Positions 1 through 9,814 of a DNA stretch of 64,000 nt are shown here, in pieces. The stretch spans positions 7,936,001 to 8,000,000 of the forward strand of contig NC_067205.1 of assembly GCF_026262505.1 (NCBI RefSeq), written 5' to 3'. Numbering within the stretch: position 1 is the first letter of the stretch; each line of letters opens with the position of its first letter. Origin of the DNA: Trichomonas vaginalis G3 (lineage: Eukaryota > Parabasalia > Trichomonadida > Trichomonadidae). Made by a program: the position numbers and the translations under genes. The notes below the pieces were generated by a model. That model ran no database searches and was not told the origin of the DNA. It saw only the letters and a program-made list of their open reading frames with translations.

Positions 1-797
1 GTGGTTTCTTCTGAGGATGTAGATGTGGATGTGGAGGTAGATGGTTCTAGTAATCCGAGTAAGCGGAGTCTTTCTTCTTCAGTGATGTAATTTCTTGAAT
101 TTTGTTCAATACTTGCTGCCTCTGTTTCAAGTGTAATTCCATCTATCTTAGCACCTTCATAGAGTTTGTAGTTATTAAATGTGCATGATGAGGATTGATC
201 GTTTGGCTTGTAGATTAGATAGTTTTGAGGAAGATTGGTAATAAATACGTTATTAAATCTGGCTTGAGAATTAGTGAAATAAAGTAAGCCTAAATTGCAT
301 GCGTTAGCTGAACATTGTTGGTCAATGTTAGAGAGATATACGTATTCAAGTGTCGTTTGTGGGGCGTTGACAAGTTCAATTGCAACCATGTTTGAACTGG
401 ATGAGTCAATATTGATGTATCGTGCACTCTCGAGTGTGCCCTCTAAGGCAAAGCCTGAGCCCCATGTCAAATGGTTGCCTGAAAGATTGATAGTATTAAG
501 TTTCAAAGAATGAACAACTTGGAAATGTAAAGGTCGTTGTGGAAAATATCCTAATTTGTCATTGGGAGCACAGTTCGTAATGGTGGTTCGATTTAAAATG
601 CATCGGCCACCTTTCTCTGCATGAATAAACTGGCCTTTGTTGATATCTTGCTTATTCAAATTATTGTAACCACTGTTCTCGCATGTAGAGTAGCATGTGT
701 CTGCAACACTTTTGTCGACATAAAGATTGGAGTTCTCGCAATAAATTGCACCACCATAAGAATCTGAATAAACATTAGCAAATCGGCATATCTCATA

Positions 798-1782
798 CCG
801 AAATGGCTCACAAAAAAGTGACATTTTTGGCGCCAATAATTTGATTTTTCTGATTCTTTCTATTTAGATATATTTATTTAATATTCATATTCCTTTATAT
901 TGCCTCATATTATTTCCCATTTTTAATCATATTATACAAATCTTTAATAATTTTTAATGTTTTGAGCTTCAAAATCTTGTTCTAACTATTTTCATTCATA
1001 TATCCTAGAAAAAATTAAAAAGTTTTTTAGAAATAAAAATGTTTGTATGTAAAGTATTGAAAATATTCTAGATGAGAAGACATTCTCCAGAAGAGATTGA
1101 TATTGATTGGCTTTGTGCGAAAGCTAAAATAAATCATGAAGGCAGAGTTATATATAATCATACTATCTTAAAGTATTCCTAGAAATTTCCAAAATTAACC
1201 GAAATATAACTGTACAGAATTACTATTTTCGAGATAAAATTCATATGGAAATACTAATTCATAACGCTTTATGTTATATAAAATTTAATTTATAAAAATT
1301 TCAAAATAAATCAAATTTAACACAATGAATATAACTGCAATCGAGGTTTTTGACGATTGATTCTTACGAGAAGTTTTCCAAACTTTGAGTTAATGTCAAG
1401 ACATTAACTCAAAGTTTGGAAGTCTAATAAGGGGAATTGTAGGCTATGAGGTACTGATTATATAGTGCCTCATAGCCTGCAATTCCCATTAGAAATCGGA
1501 GAAACTTTGTCCGCATAACTTATGATGCGGACAAAGTTTCTCCCATTTCTACTTAGAATGAAAGGGCAAGAGGTATATAGGTACACTATATATCTCTTGC
1601 CCTTTCCTTCTTACCTAAAGACTTCCAATCTTATTTTTTTTCCAATTTTTCCCCTAAATTTAAATCTTATATAATATAAATAAAATGCATAATATCAATC
1701 ACAAAAATTAATGTTTATTTTTTTAATTAAAATTGCCGCGCAATTTAAGGTTTTCTGTCACTTTTTTTGTGAGCCATTTCGG
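798..1782. mobile_element. Non-autonomous DNA transposon with TA target duplication (Tc1/mariner-like ends)
   Basis: Inverted ends start CCGAAATGGCTCAC and match over about 27 bp, ending with AAAAGTGACA. A TA dinucleotide flanks both sides (796-797, 1783-1784), as in Tc1/mariner transposition. The 985-bp interior has no transposase-length frame. It holds only a 36-codon frame at 1072 and the cluster of hairpins at 1378-1629. It sits inside the Pmp-like gene. The superfamily is inferred from the TA duplication alone. Confidence 0.75.
1378..1629. repeat. Cluster of four consecutive perfect or near-perfect hairpins
   Basis: Four inverted repeats follow each other: 1378-1397 with 1400-1419 (20 bp, loop 2), 1424-1455 with 1464-1492 (a few mismatches), 1498-1516 with 1525-1543 (19 bp) and 1561-1580 with 1586-1605. 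An outer pair, GGAAGTCT at 1418 and AGACTTCC at 1619, encloses the last three, so the strand could fold as a cloverleaf. All lie inside the TA-flanked element. Confidence 0.8.
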
Positions 1783-1941
1783 TACGAAACAATTTTGCAG
1801 ATTTTCAAATGTGCACCCGTAAAGATATCCATTCCCCCATGTAGTGTTCTCATAGTATGGTGAACGACCATGAGAACTATTTGTATCAACATTGGCTGTT
1901 TGACCTTCCCAAAATGTGCTGTACTCGGGATAATCAGTCAT

Positions 1942-2727
1942 GAAATATTAATTTGACACTTTACCGGGAATTGAAATAATAAAACATTGAGAAAATTCAA
2001 AAGCATTATCGTAGGACTTATTAAATTGAATTGAAATATTCAATATAACGATATAAGGAATTCCCGATAGGAGAAATATTGTTTATTGATGGTTAACGAT
2101 TACTTTCCATAAGTTCAAACTTCAAATCATATTGAATTAAGATTTTTTAAAAAAAAATATCACTTTGGAATTAGGAAACTATCCTGTTACAAAATGTAGA
2201 AATCATTTTTAATGATTTGACAGCTACGAGTTATAATTTTCATAACTTTTTTTAATTGTTAACAACTATTCTCTTCCAAATTATCGCGATATCAATGTTT
2301 TGTTCATGAAATTATTGTAAACTCGTGTGACACTGGAAAAATTGACATTCTTTTTATTTCAAGTTAACTGTTTTGAAATAAAACCTCAAATCATTTTAAA
2401 TCAACTACTGAGCTGAATTTAAAAACAATTTATTAATAAATCTGATTTATTTCGGAGATTAAACCCCATAAGAATTGAAATCAATTCGTCCTATATGTAT
2501 TACAGCAGTAAGGAAGCAGGACATTAAAATTTTATGATCAATTTAATGACAAACATTTTTATTGTTTTATATTTTATGAGGTTTCAAGAAATTAAGAAAG
2601 CATTGGGAATGAGAAGGCTGAAAATATTTGTTATTATTGAACAAAACTCGATTTAAATATAAAAGCAATGAAAAATTGAAAAACAAATAATGATAGTTTT
2701 TAAAGGTAATTATTAGTAGACAAAGAC
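1942..2727. other. Intergenic, AT-rich, no gene seen
   Basis: No frame of note, no RNA-like structure and no repeat seen. It lies between the 5' end of the Pmp-like gene and the 3' end of the F5/8C-like gene. Confidence 0.6.
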
Positions 2728-3381
2728 TTAATGCATAGAATTCTTTGATATATGACCAATTATGCTTACATCATCCTCATCATTTTCTATTTCTCCTGGA
2801 TCATTAACTATTGGCATGCCACCTTCGTAATTTCCGATCAGTTCTATTTTGTTTAGTGCTATGCATGGAGGATCTCCATAGCAGGTTTCATCTTGAATTA
2901 ATCTTGCAAATTTGGCCTTATGGACTTCTGTAAATTTGAATGTTTTCTCTCTACAATGATGTAGTTCGTAATCGCGTTCAACTTTGTGAATTGTTTTCCA
3001 TGTGATATTATCATTTGAAATTTGGAAGGACCAGCTAAAAAGACAGCACTCGCAACAGCGCTTTGATTCATCATAACAGCAACACCCATCATAACAGCAT
3101 CCTGCCTTGAGGAAATAACCTTCTAAATTCATAATATGATTTTTGATTGAGAAAATTATCCAAGGGAAGTCCTTTTGGTGTTTTCCGCAATTAGAACACC
3201 AATCATATCTCTTATCTATCTGGTCAAAAGCATATTCTGGTTTTGTTGGCTGGATTGTGCCATTAATTCTTTGCGATGAAACCCCACTTGCATAAAACTC
3301 GATGGCTTTCTCTCTATAAGCACGTTTTAAGATTGCATTATTATCATTTAATATGCTTTCACATTGAAAAAATAATAACAT
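2728..3381 (-). CDS. F5/8C (discoidin)-like domain protein
   Basis: This is a 217-residue protein starting at ATG 3381. Residues about 70-190 show the discoidin/F5/8C pattern: PWIIFSIKNH with LEGYFLKAG, then WSFQISNDNITWKTIH, then FARLIQDETCYG and a closing IALNKIELIGNY. A Cys-rich loop of about 20 residues near 94-113 (GCCYDGCCCYDESKRCCECC) interrupts the domain and is unusual. The C-terminus is acidic. Stand-alone or BTB-linked F5/8C proteins are common in trichomonads and usually bind glycans or other ligands. No partner domain or clear signal peptide is visible. Domain call fairly sure, function unknown. Confidence 0.65.
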   Translation of the reverse strand: MLLFFQCESILNDNNAILKRAYREKAIEFYASGVSSQRINGTIQPTKPEYAFDQIDKRYDWCSNCGKHQKDFPWIIFSIKNHIMNLEGYFLKAGCCYDGCCCYDESKRCCECCLFSWSFQISNDNITWKTIHKVERDYELHHCREKTFKFTEVHKAKFARLIQDETCYGDPPCIALNKIELIGNYEGGMPIVNDPGEIENDEDDVSIIGHISKNSMH

Positions 3382-3683
3382 TTGGAACGCAAAAAAAAAT
3401 AAATGAAAAAAGTATGTTTCAGACCAAGAATGTAATATGGTAATTGCACTGAATCACTCAACATCTGCATATTACTATAAAAAGCATTGCTGTAAAGAGA
3501 AATTTCCGAAATTTTTATATTTGAAGATTTTTGTGCTTAAATTGATTGAATTCTGGTATCTTTTGCTATTAAATTTAAGGTCTAAGAACATAATTGTAAC
3601 TTATATTTCATGGAAAATTAATTAAAAGCATTTTTAACTCTAAAAAACAAAAGGATATTGAACAAAATAGAATATGTATCATT
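3382..3683. other. Intergenic, no gene seen
   Basis: About 300 AT-rich bases between two minus-strand genes. A short plus-strand frame here has no coding character. Confidence 0.5.
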
Positions 3684-4193
3684 TCATTTCTTCAGAACAG
3701 GTTTAATATACTTTGAAATTATTTCATCAGTTGTAATTCCGGAATTATAAGCTAAATTGATCTGGTTCTTTGTATCCTCTGGTAATGTTGATATTTGAGA
3801 TTGGGTTAATGAATGATTTAATAATTGAGTATTAAGTTTGCTTAAAATTCCGTGTTGCATCATCACATTGAAAGATCTTGTTTCTGAAGGCAATTGAAAT
3901 GAGTCTGAAGGTTTTTCATTTAATATCATAATTAATTGATGCCTATCAAAGAATTCAACCATTGGAGGATAATAATTCCTTTTCTTGAGTTCTTCTCGCA
4001 AACTTTCTATAGGTAATTGGGTCCAATCATCAATATCTTCTGGTTCTGGTTCAACATCTTCAGAATCTTTGTTTTTCTGATTTTTCTTTGGTCTTCCGCG
4101 TGTTTTCTTGGGTTTAACTTCTTCCTCTGAGTCAGTAAATGAATCTTCACTTTCGCTTTCTTCCTTTTGTTTCTTTCTTGATTTTCTTCCCAT
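3684..4193 (-). CDS. Small acidic/basic nuclear-type protein with AT-hook and SAP-like helix pair
   Basis: 169 residues from ATG 4193. The N-terminus is strongly charged, with GRKSRKKQK, a Ser/Glu/Asp run that looks like casein-kinase-2 sites, and an AT-hook core TRGRPKK near residue 31. Residues about 57-93 (LPIESLREELKKR followed by FFDRHQLIMILNE) resemble a SAP DNA-binding helix pair. The C-terminal 70 residues are helical with no known motif. These features suggest a chromatin or DNA-binding protein. The SAP reading is tentative because only the helix pattern is visible. Confidence 0.6.
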   Translation of the reverse strand: MGRKSRKKQKEESESEDSFTDSEEEVKPKKTRGRPKKNQKNKDSEDVEPEPEDIDDWTQLPIESLREELKKRNYYPPMVEFFDRHQLIMILNEKPSDSFQLPSETRSFNVMMQHGILSKLNTQLLNHSLTQSQISTLPEDTKNQINLAYNSGITTDEIISKYIKPVLKK

Positions 4194-4360
4194 TTTTTTA
4201 ATTTTTTTGGTAAATTAGGGAGAAATTTCGAAATAAAAAGGTACCGTTTTATTTTCCGATACTGAGTATTCAGGTAAATTTTCTATTTCTAGAAGCAGCA
4301 AAAATATTCGATTAAGAAAGTGAGGTTATCAAAATTTTGTGAAAAAAATTGACAAAATCA

Positions 4361-5956
4361 ATGATATTTTCCTTTTTACTCTTCCTCGTAGCCTCTAGAG
4401 CTGCATATTTAATCCCGAATGATGAAGGATTTGAAAATATTTATAAATCTAATGTTACTTTGATTGTGTTATTCCTTGAAGGCGAAAATCAACCAGATTA
4501 TAAAAATTTCACAGAGATTATCACTAAAGTCTCAGAAACTCAAGAAAATGAAACTGTTCTAGTTATAACAAACAAAACAGCACCACATACATACCACTCT
4601 TACAGTTTATCTTGGTCGACATTAGCTTTCTTCAAAGGAGGAAAGCCACTCATGGCTACTCCAATTTTTCCAAGCTATGATATAATTAGTCATGTCGTGA
4701 GAACAACAATTAATAAAGAATTCCATACAGCAAATGGACTTTCTGAATTTTTAGGTTTTTATCACATATTCCCATACACAATTCTTACGACAAGCGACAA
4801 AATCGAAGATGCATACAGACATTATATGGCGTTCAGCTTCTCACACGGTCCATTTGGCTTTTGTGTCGCATCTCAAAAATTATTTGAACAAATTGAATTT
4901 CCTAAAGCGAAGATGGCAGTCTACCGACTTAGTGATGAGTATTATACACTATTCCATGACGAAGAATCCTTCAGAGAAGGCTTACAAGAGTTCGTTTCTT
5001 ATGATATCGGATTAGATCAACTAAACAAGCGTGAAAAGCTTACTTTCTTCTGGACAAGCGAACCAGAAGAATATGTTGATATATCTGCTATCGCAAGAAA
5101 ACACAAAGATCATTATTTTGGATATCTTCAGCCAGAATTTATCGAAAAAGCACAAGAATTCATGAAAATAGTCAATATTGATGAGCCAGGATTCGCAGCT
5201 TTCAACTTCTCCTCCAATTTCATGTACAAACCTTTAACAGGAAAATTTAATCAGCAAAGAATAGAAAATTACGTCGAACAGGTATTAAAAGGCAAAATTC
5301 AAATAATTTACCAATCAGAAAAACCTTCTGATAACAAATACGGAATTGTTACTAAATTAGTCGGCGAAAATTACGAAAAATATTTAGATGATGACAGAAA
5401 TGACGATATCGTATATTACGTACACTCTTATAACACTAAATTGCTTGATTCTATCAAAAAGTTTGCCGATTACGTGAATTCTTATGAATTACAAGGAATT
5501 CGAGTTGCATTTATCACAATTGACAAGAATTCCTGCCCAACAGGTTTCCCTCCGATCTATGAATCACCGCAAATCTATTTGTATCCAAAGGGAATGCATA
5601 AGAAACCTGTTCCTTACGCTGGAAGCGGATCAATCTTTTCATTACTCAGATTGATCAATAATAATGGAACAGCAAGGGTAAGATTGGATAAAAAGATACT
5701 CAAGATCGAAGAAGAGCTCCAATACATGACTGATTCAGAATATCAAGCAAGATATTTAAGAAATGAGAAGTATACACAGTTAGTTGAACAAAATTACGTT
5801 GCTTTTGGACGTCTTCTTGGTCTTGGTAATAACTACGACCAAATTAGAGACCAAATTGACCAAATGGCAAAGAAGATTGAAAATGAAAAAATGGAAGAAA
5901 AATCAGAGATTGAAGACGAAAAAACGATGGATGAAAATCTCATGAAAGAATTGTAA
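4361..5956 (+). CDS. PDI-like ER protein without redox CXXC motifs
   Basis: 531 residues. I chose ATG 4361 because it gives a clean signal peptide (MIFSFLLFLVASRAAY); the frame is open a little further upstream but without ATG. The body has the layout of protein disulfide isomerases, several thioredoxin folds in series, best seen near residue 335 in KLVGENYEKY followed by IVYYVHSYN, where active PDIs have the a' domain strand and CGHC. No CXXC is present, so it would act as a chaperone or scaffold rather than an oxidoreductase. It has about six N-glycosylation sequons, a charged coiled-coil tail and ends in MKEL, a weak KDEL-like ER signal. No neighbour suggests an operon. Confidence 0.75.
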   Translation: MIFSFLLFLVASRAAYLIPNDEGFENIYKSNVTLIVLFLEGENQPDYKNFTEIITKVSETQENETVLVITNKTAPHTYHSYSLSWSTLAFFKGGKPLMATPIFPSYDIISHVVRTTINKEFHTANGLSEFLGFYHIFPYTILTTSDKIEDAYRHYMAFSFSHGPFGFCVASQKLFEQIEFPKAKMAVYRLSDEYYTLFHDEESFREGLQEFVSYDIGLDQLNKREKLTFFWTSEPEEYVDISAIARKHKDHYFGYLQPEFIEKAQEFMKIVNIDEPGFAAFNFSSNFMYKPLTGKFNQQRIENYVEQVLKGKIQIIYQSEKPSDNKYGIVTKLVGENYEKYLDDDRNDDIVYYVHSYNTKLLDSIKKFADYVNSYELQGIRVAFITIDKNSCPTGFPPIYESPQIYLYPKGMHKKPVPYAGSGSIFSLLRLINNNGTARVRLDKKILKIEEELQYMTDSEYQARYLRNEKYTQLVEQNYVAFGRLLGLGNNYDQIRDQIDQMAKKIENEKMEEKSEIEDEKTMDENLMKEL

Positions 5957-7211
5957 AAAAATTATAAAAATTATAGTTTTCAAAACTTTTATTTTTGATA
6001 AGTTTGAGATTATAATAATGATATACTTGGTATGGTTGTGCGTTCCTATAATTCTCTGATGAATATTTAAAACGTTTTTGAGATTGCAACAAATTTTTTC
6101 ACAAAAATCAATTGTTGAAGATTAGTGGATAGTTACAATATGATGCTGTGAGAAATGTATATATAATATCGAAATAGCATATAATATCATTAAAGATAAC
6201 ATTGATTGATGGAATTATGAATTTTTTTATATTATTTAAGAGTTAGAACCATAGAAATGAAATATATTTGTGTCACTCATATGGATATATTATTTATATA
6301 AGAATTCGTTGTAGCAAAAAAAAAATTGAAAATTTAACGATGGATTCTCATATGTTTCTATTTAGCTTAACCTATCCAAGTATAGTTTAATCGATGGCAT
6401 TTTTTGATGAAATAAGAACATTGGGCGCGTAAAGGGTTGGCGTCCTAAGGCGTCCTGATGTAAACTATTCAATTTTTGAGAAGTTTACACTATAATTGAA
6501 TAGTTTATGGCGTCCTGAGAGGAGATTTCAATGGGTATGGCGTCCTAAAAAATAGAAGAAAATGATTTTTTCTCGATTTTTCTAGAAATTGAATTTTTTA
6601 AAAAAGAAAAAAATCAAAACGTATACATTCAAGAAAGACTATAAATGAAGATTTTTCTATTTTTTTCATTCTAAAACATCTTTTTTTGGATAATTTTTTT
6701 TTAATAAATATGTAAGAAAGATTGAAGAAAAAGTAAATTTACTTTAAGAAAATTCGTTTTACATGATGTAAGACCCATAACAACTATAAATATTCAATTA
6801 TTTAAAATAAAAAAAGAAAAACAGATTAAATGTATCTCACATCAAAATCCATTGACCTAAGGATGTTAAGTTTCTGTTTTTAAAAGTTGATATTTTTTTT
6901 TTAATTTTAAGAAAATTAATAGCATGTTATTAGACAATAGGAGTGTAATGATATTGACTAAACAGAAATGAGAGAATAGAGATATAATTTTGATAAGCAA
7001 TATTGCGAACAAATTCTGAAGTAAAATCGCGATCAATAATTGAAAATTACGATCATGTACTGAAAAATGACGATCGAATTGAATGAATAGAATTATATCT
7101 AAGAAAAAATAAATTGTATTTAGAAGATGAACAAAGAAAGGTGTATGCTAAAAATCATTTAACAATAAATGGAAATAAAACGAAATTGTTAAAAGAAAAA
7201 AATGAAAATTG
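5957..7211. other. Intergenic region, no gene seen, holds one GGCGTCCT repeat
   Basis: Very AT-rich. The only structure noticed is the repeat at 6434-6546. There is no open frame of coding character on either strand. Confidence 0.6.
6434..6546 (+). repeat. Dispersed hairpin repeat with four GGCGTCCT boxes (copy 1)
   Basis: Two adjacent GGCGTCCT boxes at 6438-6456, then a hairpin (arms AAACTATTCAATT and AATTGAATAGTTT), then two further GGCGTCCT boxes. A related copy in opposite orientation lies at 60409-60522. The boxes are conserved between copies while the hairpin stems differ in sequence but still pair. Confidence 0.7.
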
Positions 7212-7519
7212 TTAAGGGTGTCTTCCGACCAAATTGTCACTTTTTAGCCCAAGTGAGAAAATTTCGTAATTTATAACCAAGTTTTTTAAAATCTATATTT
7301 AATAAAGATTCTATTTTTCTTATTAAATTTCAAAAATGAGGGGGTTCGGAATCGTCCACAAATTGCCGAAAGGGTTGAGAAAGGACAGACTAGCCCATTG
7401 TCACTTTTTAATTTAGCAAATGAACGCTTATGGAGTGGAGTTTTTGGGTAAATCTGATTTGCTTATAAATGAAATAAAATCAAAAGAAACCATATTGGCA
7501 TTATATTATGCAAAAATAA

Positions 7520-7850
7520 ATGATCTTACTTAGTACTTTTAAAGTTAATTTCAGAAAAAATTTGACACAATGGTATCCGGCACATACAAGTGGTGTACAA
7601 CCAAAATATAAGTTAGTTTAAACATATATTGCTATATCTCATGATCTTACTTAGTACTTTTAAAGTTAATTTCAGAAAAAATTTGACACAATGGTATCCG
7701 GCACATACAAGTGGTGTACAACCAAAATATAAGTTAGTTTAAACATATATTGCTATATCTCATGATCTTACTTAGTACTTTTAAAGTTAATTTCAGAAAA
7801 AATTTGACACAATGGTATCCGGCACATACAAGTGGTGTACAACCAAATCT
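7520..7850 (+). repeat. 121-bp tandem repeat, two full copies plus a partial one
   Basis: The block starting GATCTTACTTAGTACTTT recurs at 7522, 7643 and 7764, a period of exactly 121 bp. The first two copies each contain a 34-codon frame from ATG to stop. The third runs into a longer coding frame, diverging after GTACAACCAAA. Confidence 0.9.
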
Positions 7851-8118
7851 TCGACTCGATGAACTTGTCATCGAGTTATATTCCAGTGTTGTTCCTTCAT
7901 TCCTGATTAAGTTGCAAATTAAAGGTCTGGATTCAGAGAGAAGTGTTAAAGTTATCAAAAAGGTCACAAGAGATTTCGAAGAAATGACACAATTTAAAAA
8001 AGTCGAATGCATCAGTATGCTTGAAGCTGTTCAGAAAGGTCTGAAAAATGATACACTTGATCCCAACATTGTTTACTCAACATTAAAAATATTATTGCAA
8101 AGAAAACATTTGATTTAA
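7762..8118 (+). CDS. Unknown protein, partial-looking, paralogue of the frame at 12573-12818
   Basis: 118 residues from ATG 7762. It starts inside the third tandem copy. Residues about 45-115 are helical and align well with the minus-strand frame at 12573-12818: VVPSFLIKLQI against a VIPNAIIKVQV-like stretch, and DPNIVYSTLKILLQR against EPNVLIPSLKTILNLAQR. I do not recognise the family; the pattern could be an ARM/HEAT-like helical end. It lies inside a MULE-like element, so it may be a captured gene end rather than a working gene. Confidence 0.4.
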   Translation: MILLSTFKVNFRKNLTQWYPAHTSGVQPNLRLDELVIELYSSVVPSFLIKLQIKGLDSERSVKVIKKVTRDFEEMTQFKKVECISMLEAVQKGLKNDTLDPNIVYSTLKILLQRKHLI

Positions 8119-8701
8119 TAAACATTTAATTTATTATAATTAATTTTTTATTACAGTATAGTAAAAAATGCGATAAATAAATTATTATATTTTATTAAAA
8201 TGTGACTTTTAATAGTAAGTGAATAAAATAAATCAGGAATTGGGAAAGAAATAAGGTTAATTAAAAATAATGAAAATTACAAGTTTAAGGTTAATGAAAA
8301 AGTGACAATGGGCGAGTTTGTCCCCCACTTCGAAAGGGTTTTTGCCAGTTTTGAATCCGCTTATTTTTATCGACCAAAATTATAATAAATATAATTTTCG
8401 ATAAGTATTCTACCTAAATGATTCTTCAAAAATTATTTTTCGGATTTTATTCCGTAAAAAAACGTTACAGAAAATGCCTCTAAAATTTCGAATTTTCCCT
8501 AAAAAATTCAGTGCAGGTCGATTTAAGAGATTTTTCAAAAATAATCATATCAGTAGATAGGGTATAATATAGAGAAGCTTTATGAATAACTTAAAATCCG
8601 GGAAACTCAATATTCAACGAGAAAAACGCTTAACGAATCTCACTTTTGGTGTAAACATCACAAAAAATTGAGAGGTTTTTCTGGTCGGAAGCCTCCCTTA
8701 A

Positions 8702-9742
8702 GGGTGCACACGAGAGGATCATGTAAACTTCAGAATTTAGAACCTTATTTTTAGGCATTATCTTGGCTACCTATTTAGGCTCGAAAAGCAAAAAATATCA
8801 AAAAATACAACTTGACTCCATTATGACCCTTTCATGGAGGTAGTTTTTATCCGCTAGTATTTTCCCTTTGAATCTCTTTACAATTCGAAATCAAATTCAA
8901 AACTCAGTAGAAGAAAGGAAGAATCGACTTACTACGGTTGTAATACGAATAAATACATATATTTAATTATTTTTATTTACATAATAATTGTTTGAAGCTC
9001 ATATTCCATCAAATTTTTAAATAAAAACATTAAAATGTTGAAAATGTTCATATATTTTAATAGGGTTTTGGCACTTTATTGAGGAATTACTACATACATA
9101 GTCGAACTGAACTTGATATTTTGAAATTTAAATTATTTATCAAAATTAAAATTTAACTTGAAATTTATAATTATTTAGTCATATTTTGCATAATTCTAAG
9201 TAGATTTTGTAAAAAATCAAGAAAGAAAAATTTTAACGTGCTTTATTTTTTCTTTTTTATAATAATACATATTATTATATAATTAACATATTCATAATGT
9301 TTCACCCTTTCAAAAATATAATCCTCCTCCTCTCAAATAAACGTACATACGGGTGGCCTCTTTTTTCAAAAAATTAAAATTTGAAATTTTGGGCTCAAAT
9401 ATTAGAGATTTTTTCAACCTTCAACGATATATGTTGTCTATATCAGACCTCCTTTCTTTTTGATACTTAACATTGTTCCTAAATCTTAGCCGTTAAGGCT
9501 GTTCTGAAAATATTTTTTTTCGAAAAAATTCGAAAAAAATTCTTAAAATTCAAAAATCCCTTAATTCCTGAGGATTTTGGGAAAAAAGTTTTTACATGAA
9601 CATGTGTATATTATATGAAGTATATTGATAAGGTAAAAATCAAATTTTATTGCATATTCATCGAGAAAATAAACTAACGAATCCCTCAAAATTGAGAGGG
9701 TAATCCTCCTCCTCTCAAATAAACGTACATACGGGTGCACCC
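8702..9742. mobile_element. TTAA-flanked element (element B)
   Basis: It starts with GGGTGCAC directly after the TTAA at 8698-8701 and ends with the complement of GGGTGCAC before TTAA at 9743-9746. No coding frame is seen in its 1041 bp. The final 37 bp of the element also occur internally at 9319-9355, which suggests a nested or duplicated end. Family unknown. Confidence 0.55.
9319..9737 (+). repeat. Pair of 37-bp direct repeats (9319-9355 and 9701-9737)
   Basis: Both copies read TAATCCTCCTCCTCTCAA and continue identically to CATACGGGTG. The second copy is the right end of element B. The 345 bp between them hold no gene. Confidence 0.85.
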
Positions 9743-9814
9743 TTAAATAATATATTATTTTTTAGTCATAAGAATAAAAATATAGTAGTTATAAAAGGAA
9801 TTAGACTTCATATA

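Larger units (their letters stand above)
1..1941 (-). pseudogene. Pmp-like surface repeat protein gene, split by a TA-flanked transposon, runs off the left edge
   Basis: The minus strand reads open for about 265 codons from 795 to the window edge. It shows a GGAIYC motif, a Cys-rich stretch and beta-helix-like spacing, as in the polymorphic-membrane-protein-like (GGA[ILV]) surface proteins expanded in trichomonads. The likely 5' end is the ATG at 1941, giving 53 codons up to the insertion. With the element and one TA removed, the two sides are not in one frame (two bases are lacking), so the gene is probably dead or the 5' piece belongs elsewhere. The visible C-terminal part ends in a Ser/Thr/Glu-rich tract. 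Family assignment rests on motif style only. Confidence 0.55.
7377..8330. mobile_element. Pack-MULE-like element nested in element A
   Basis: A perfect 10-bp direct repeat, CGAAAGGGTT, flanks it at 7367-7376 and 8331-8340, the size of target duplication made by Mutator-like transposases. The inverted ends match imperfectly over about 34 bp, with a shared block CCCATTGTCACTTTTT. It holds no transposase but carries a 121-bp tandem repeat and a protein-coding fragment that has a paralogue at 12573-12818, so it may have captured a host gene piece. Confidence 0.7.
7216..8697. mobile_element. TTAA-flanked transposon (element A), carries a nested MULE-like element
   Basis: TTAA lies at both ends (7212-7215 and 8698-8701). 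Inverted ends read GGGTGTCTTCCGACCA on the left and, in complement, GGGAGGCTTCCGACCA on the right. TTAA duplication is the mark of piggyBac-type elements, but these ends begin GGG rather than CCY, so the family is uncertain. There is no transposase. Its right TTAA is shared with the next element. Confidence 0.65.

Noticed and set aside
798-1782. Naming the element Tvmar1
   Set aside because: The TA duplication fits mariner-type elements, but no transposase is present and I cannot compare the ends with the known element here.
3437-3625. A 62-codon plus-strand frame between two host genes
   Set aside because: Composition follows the AT-rich background, and no motif or initiator supports it.
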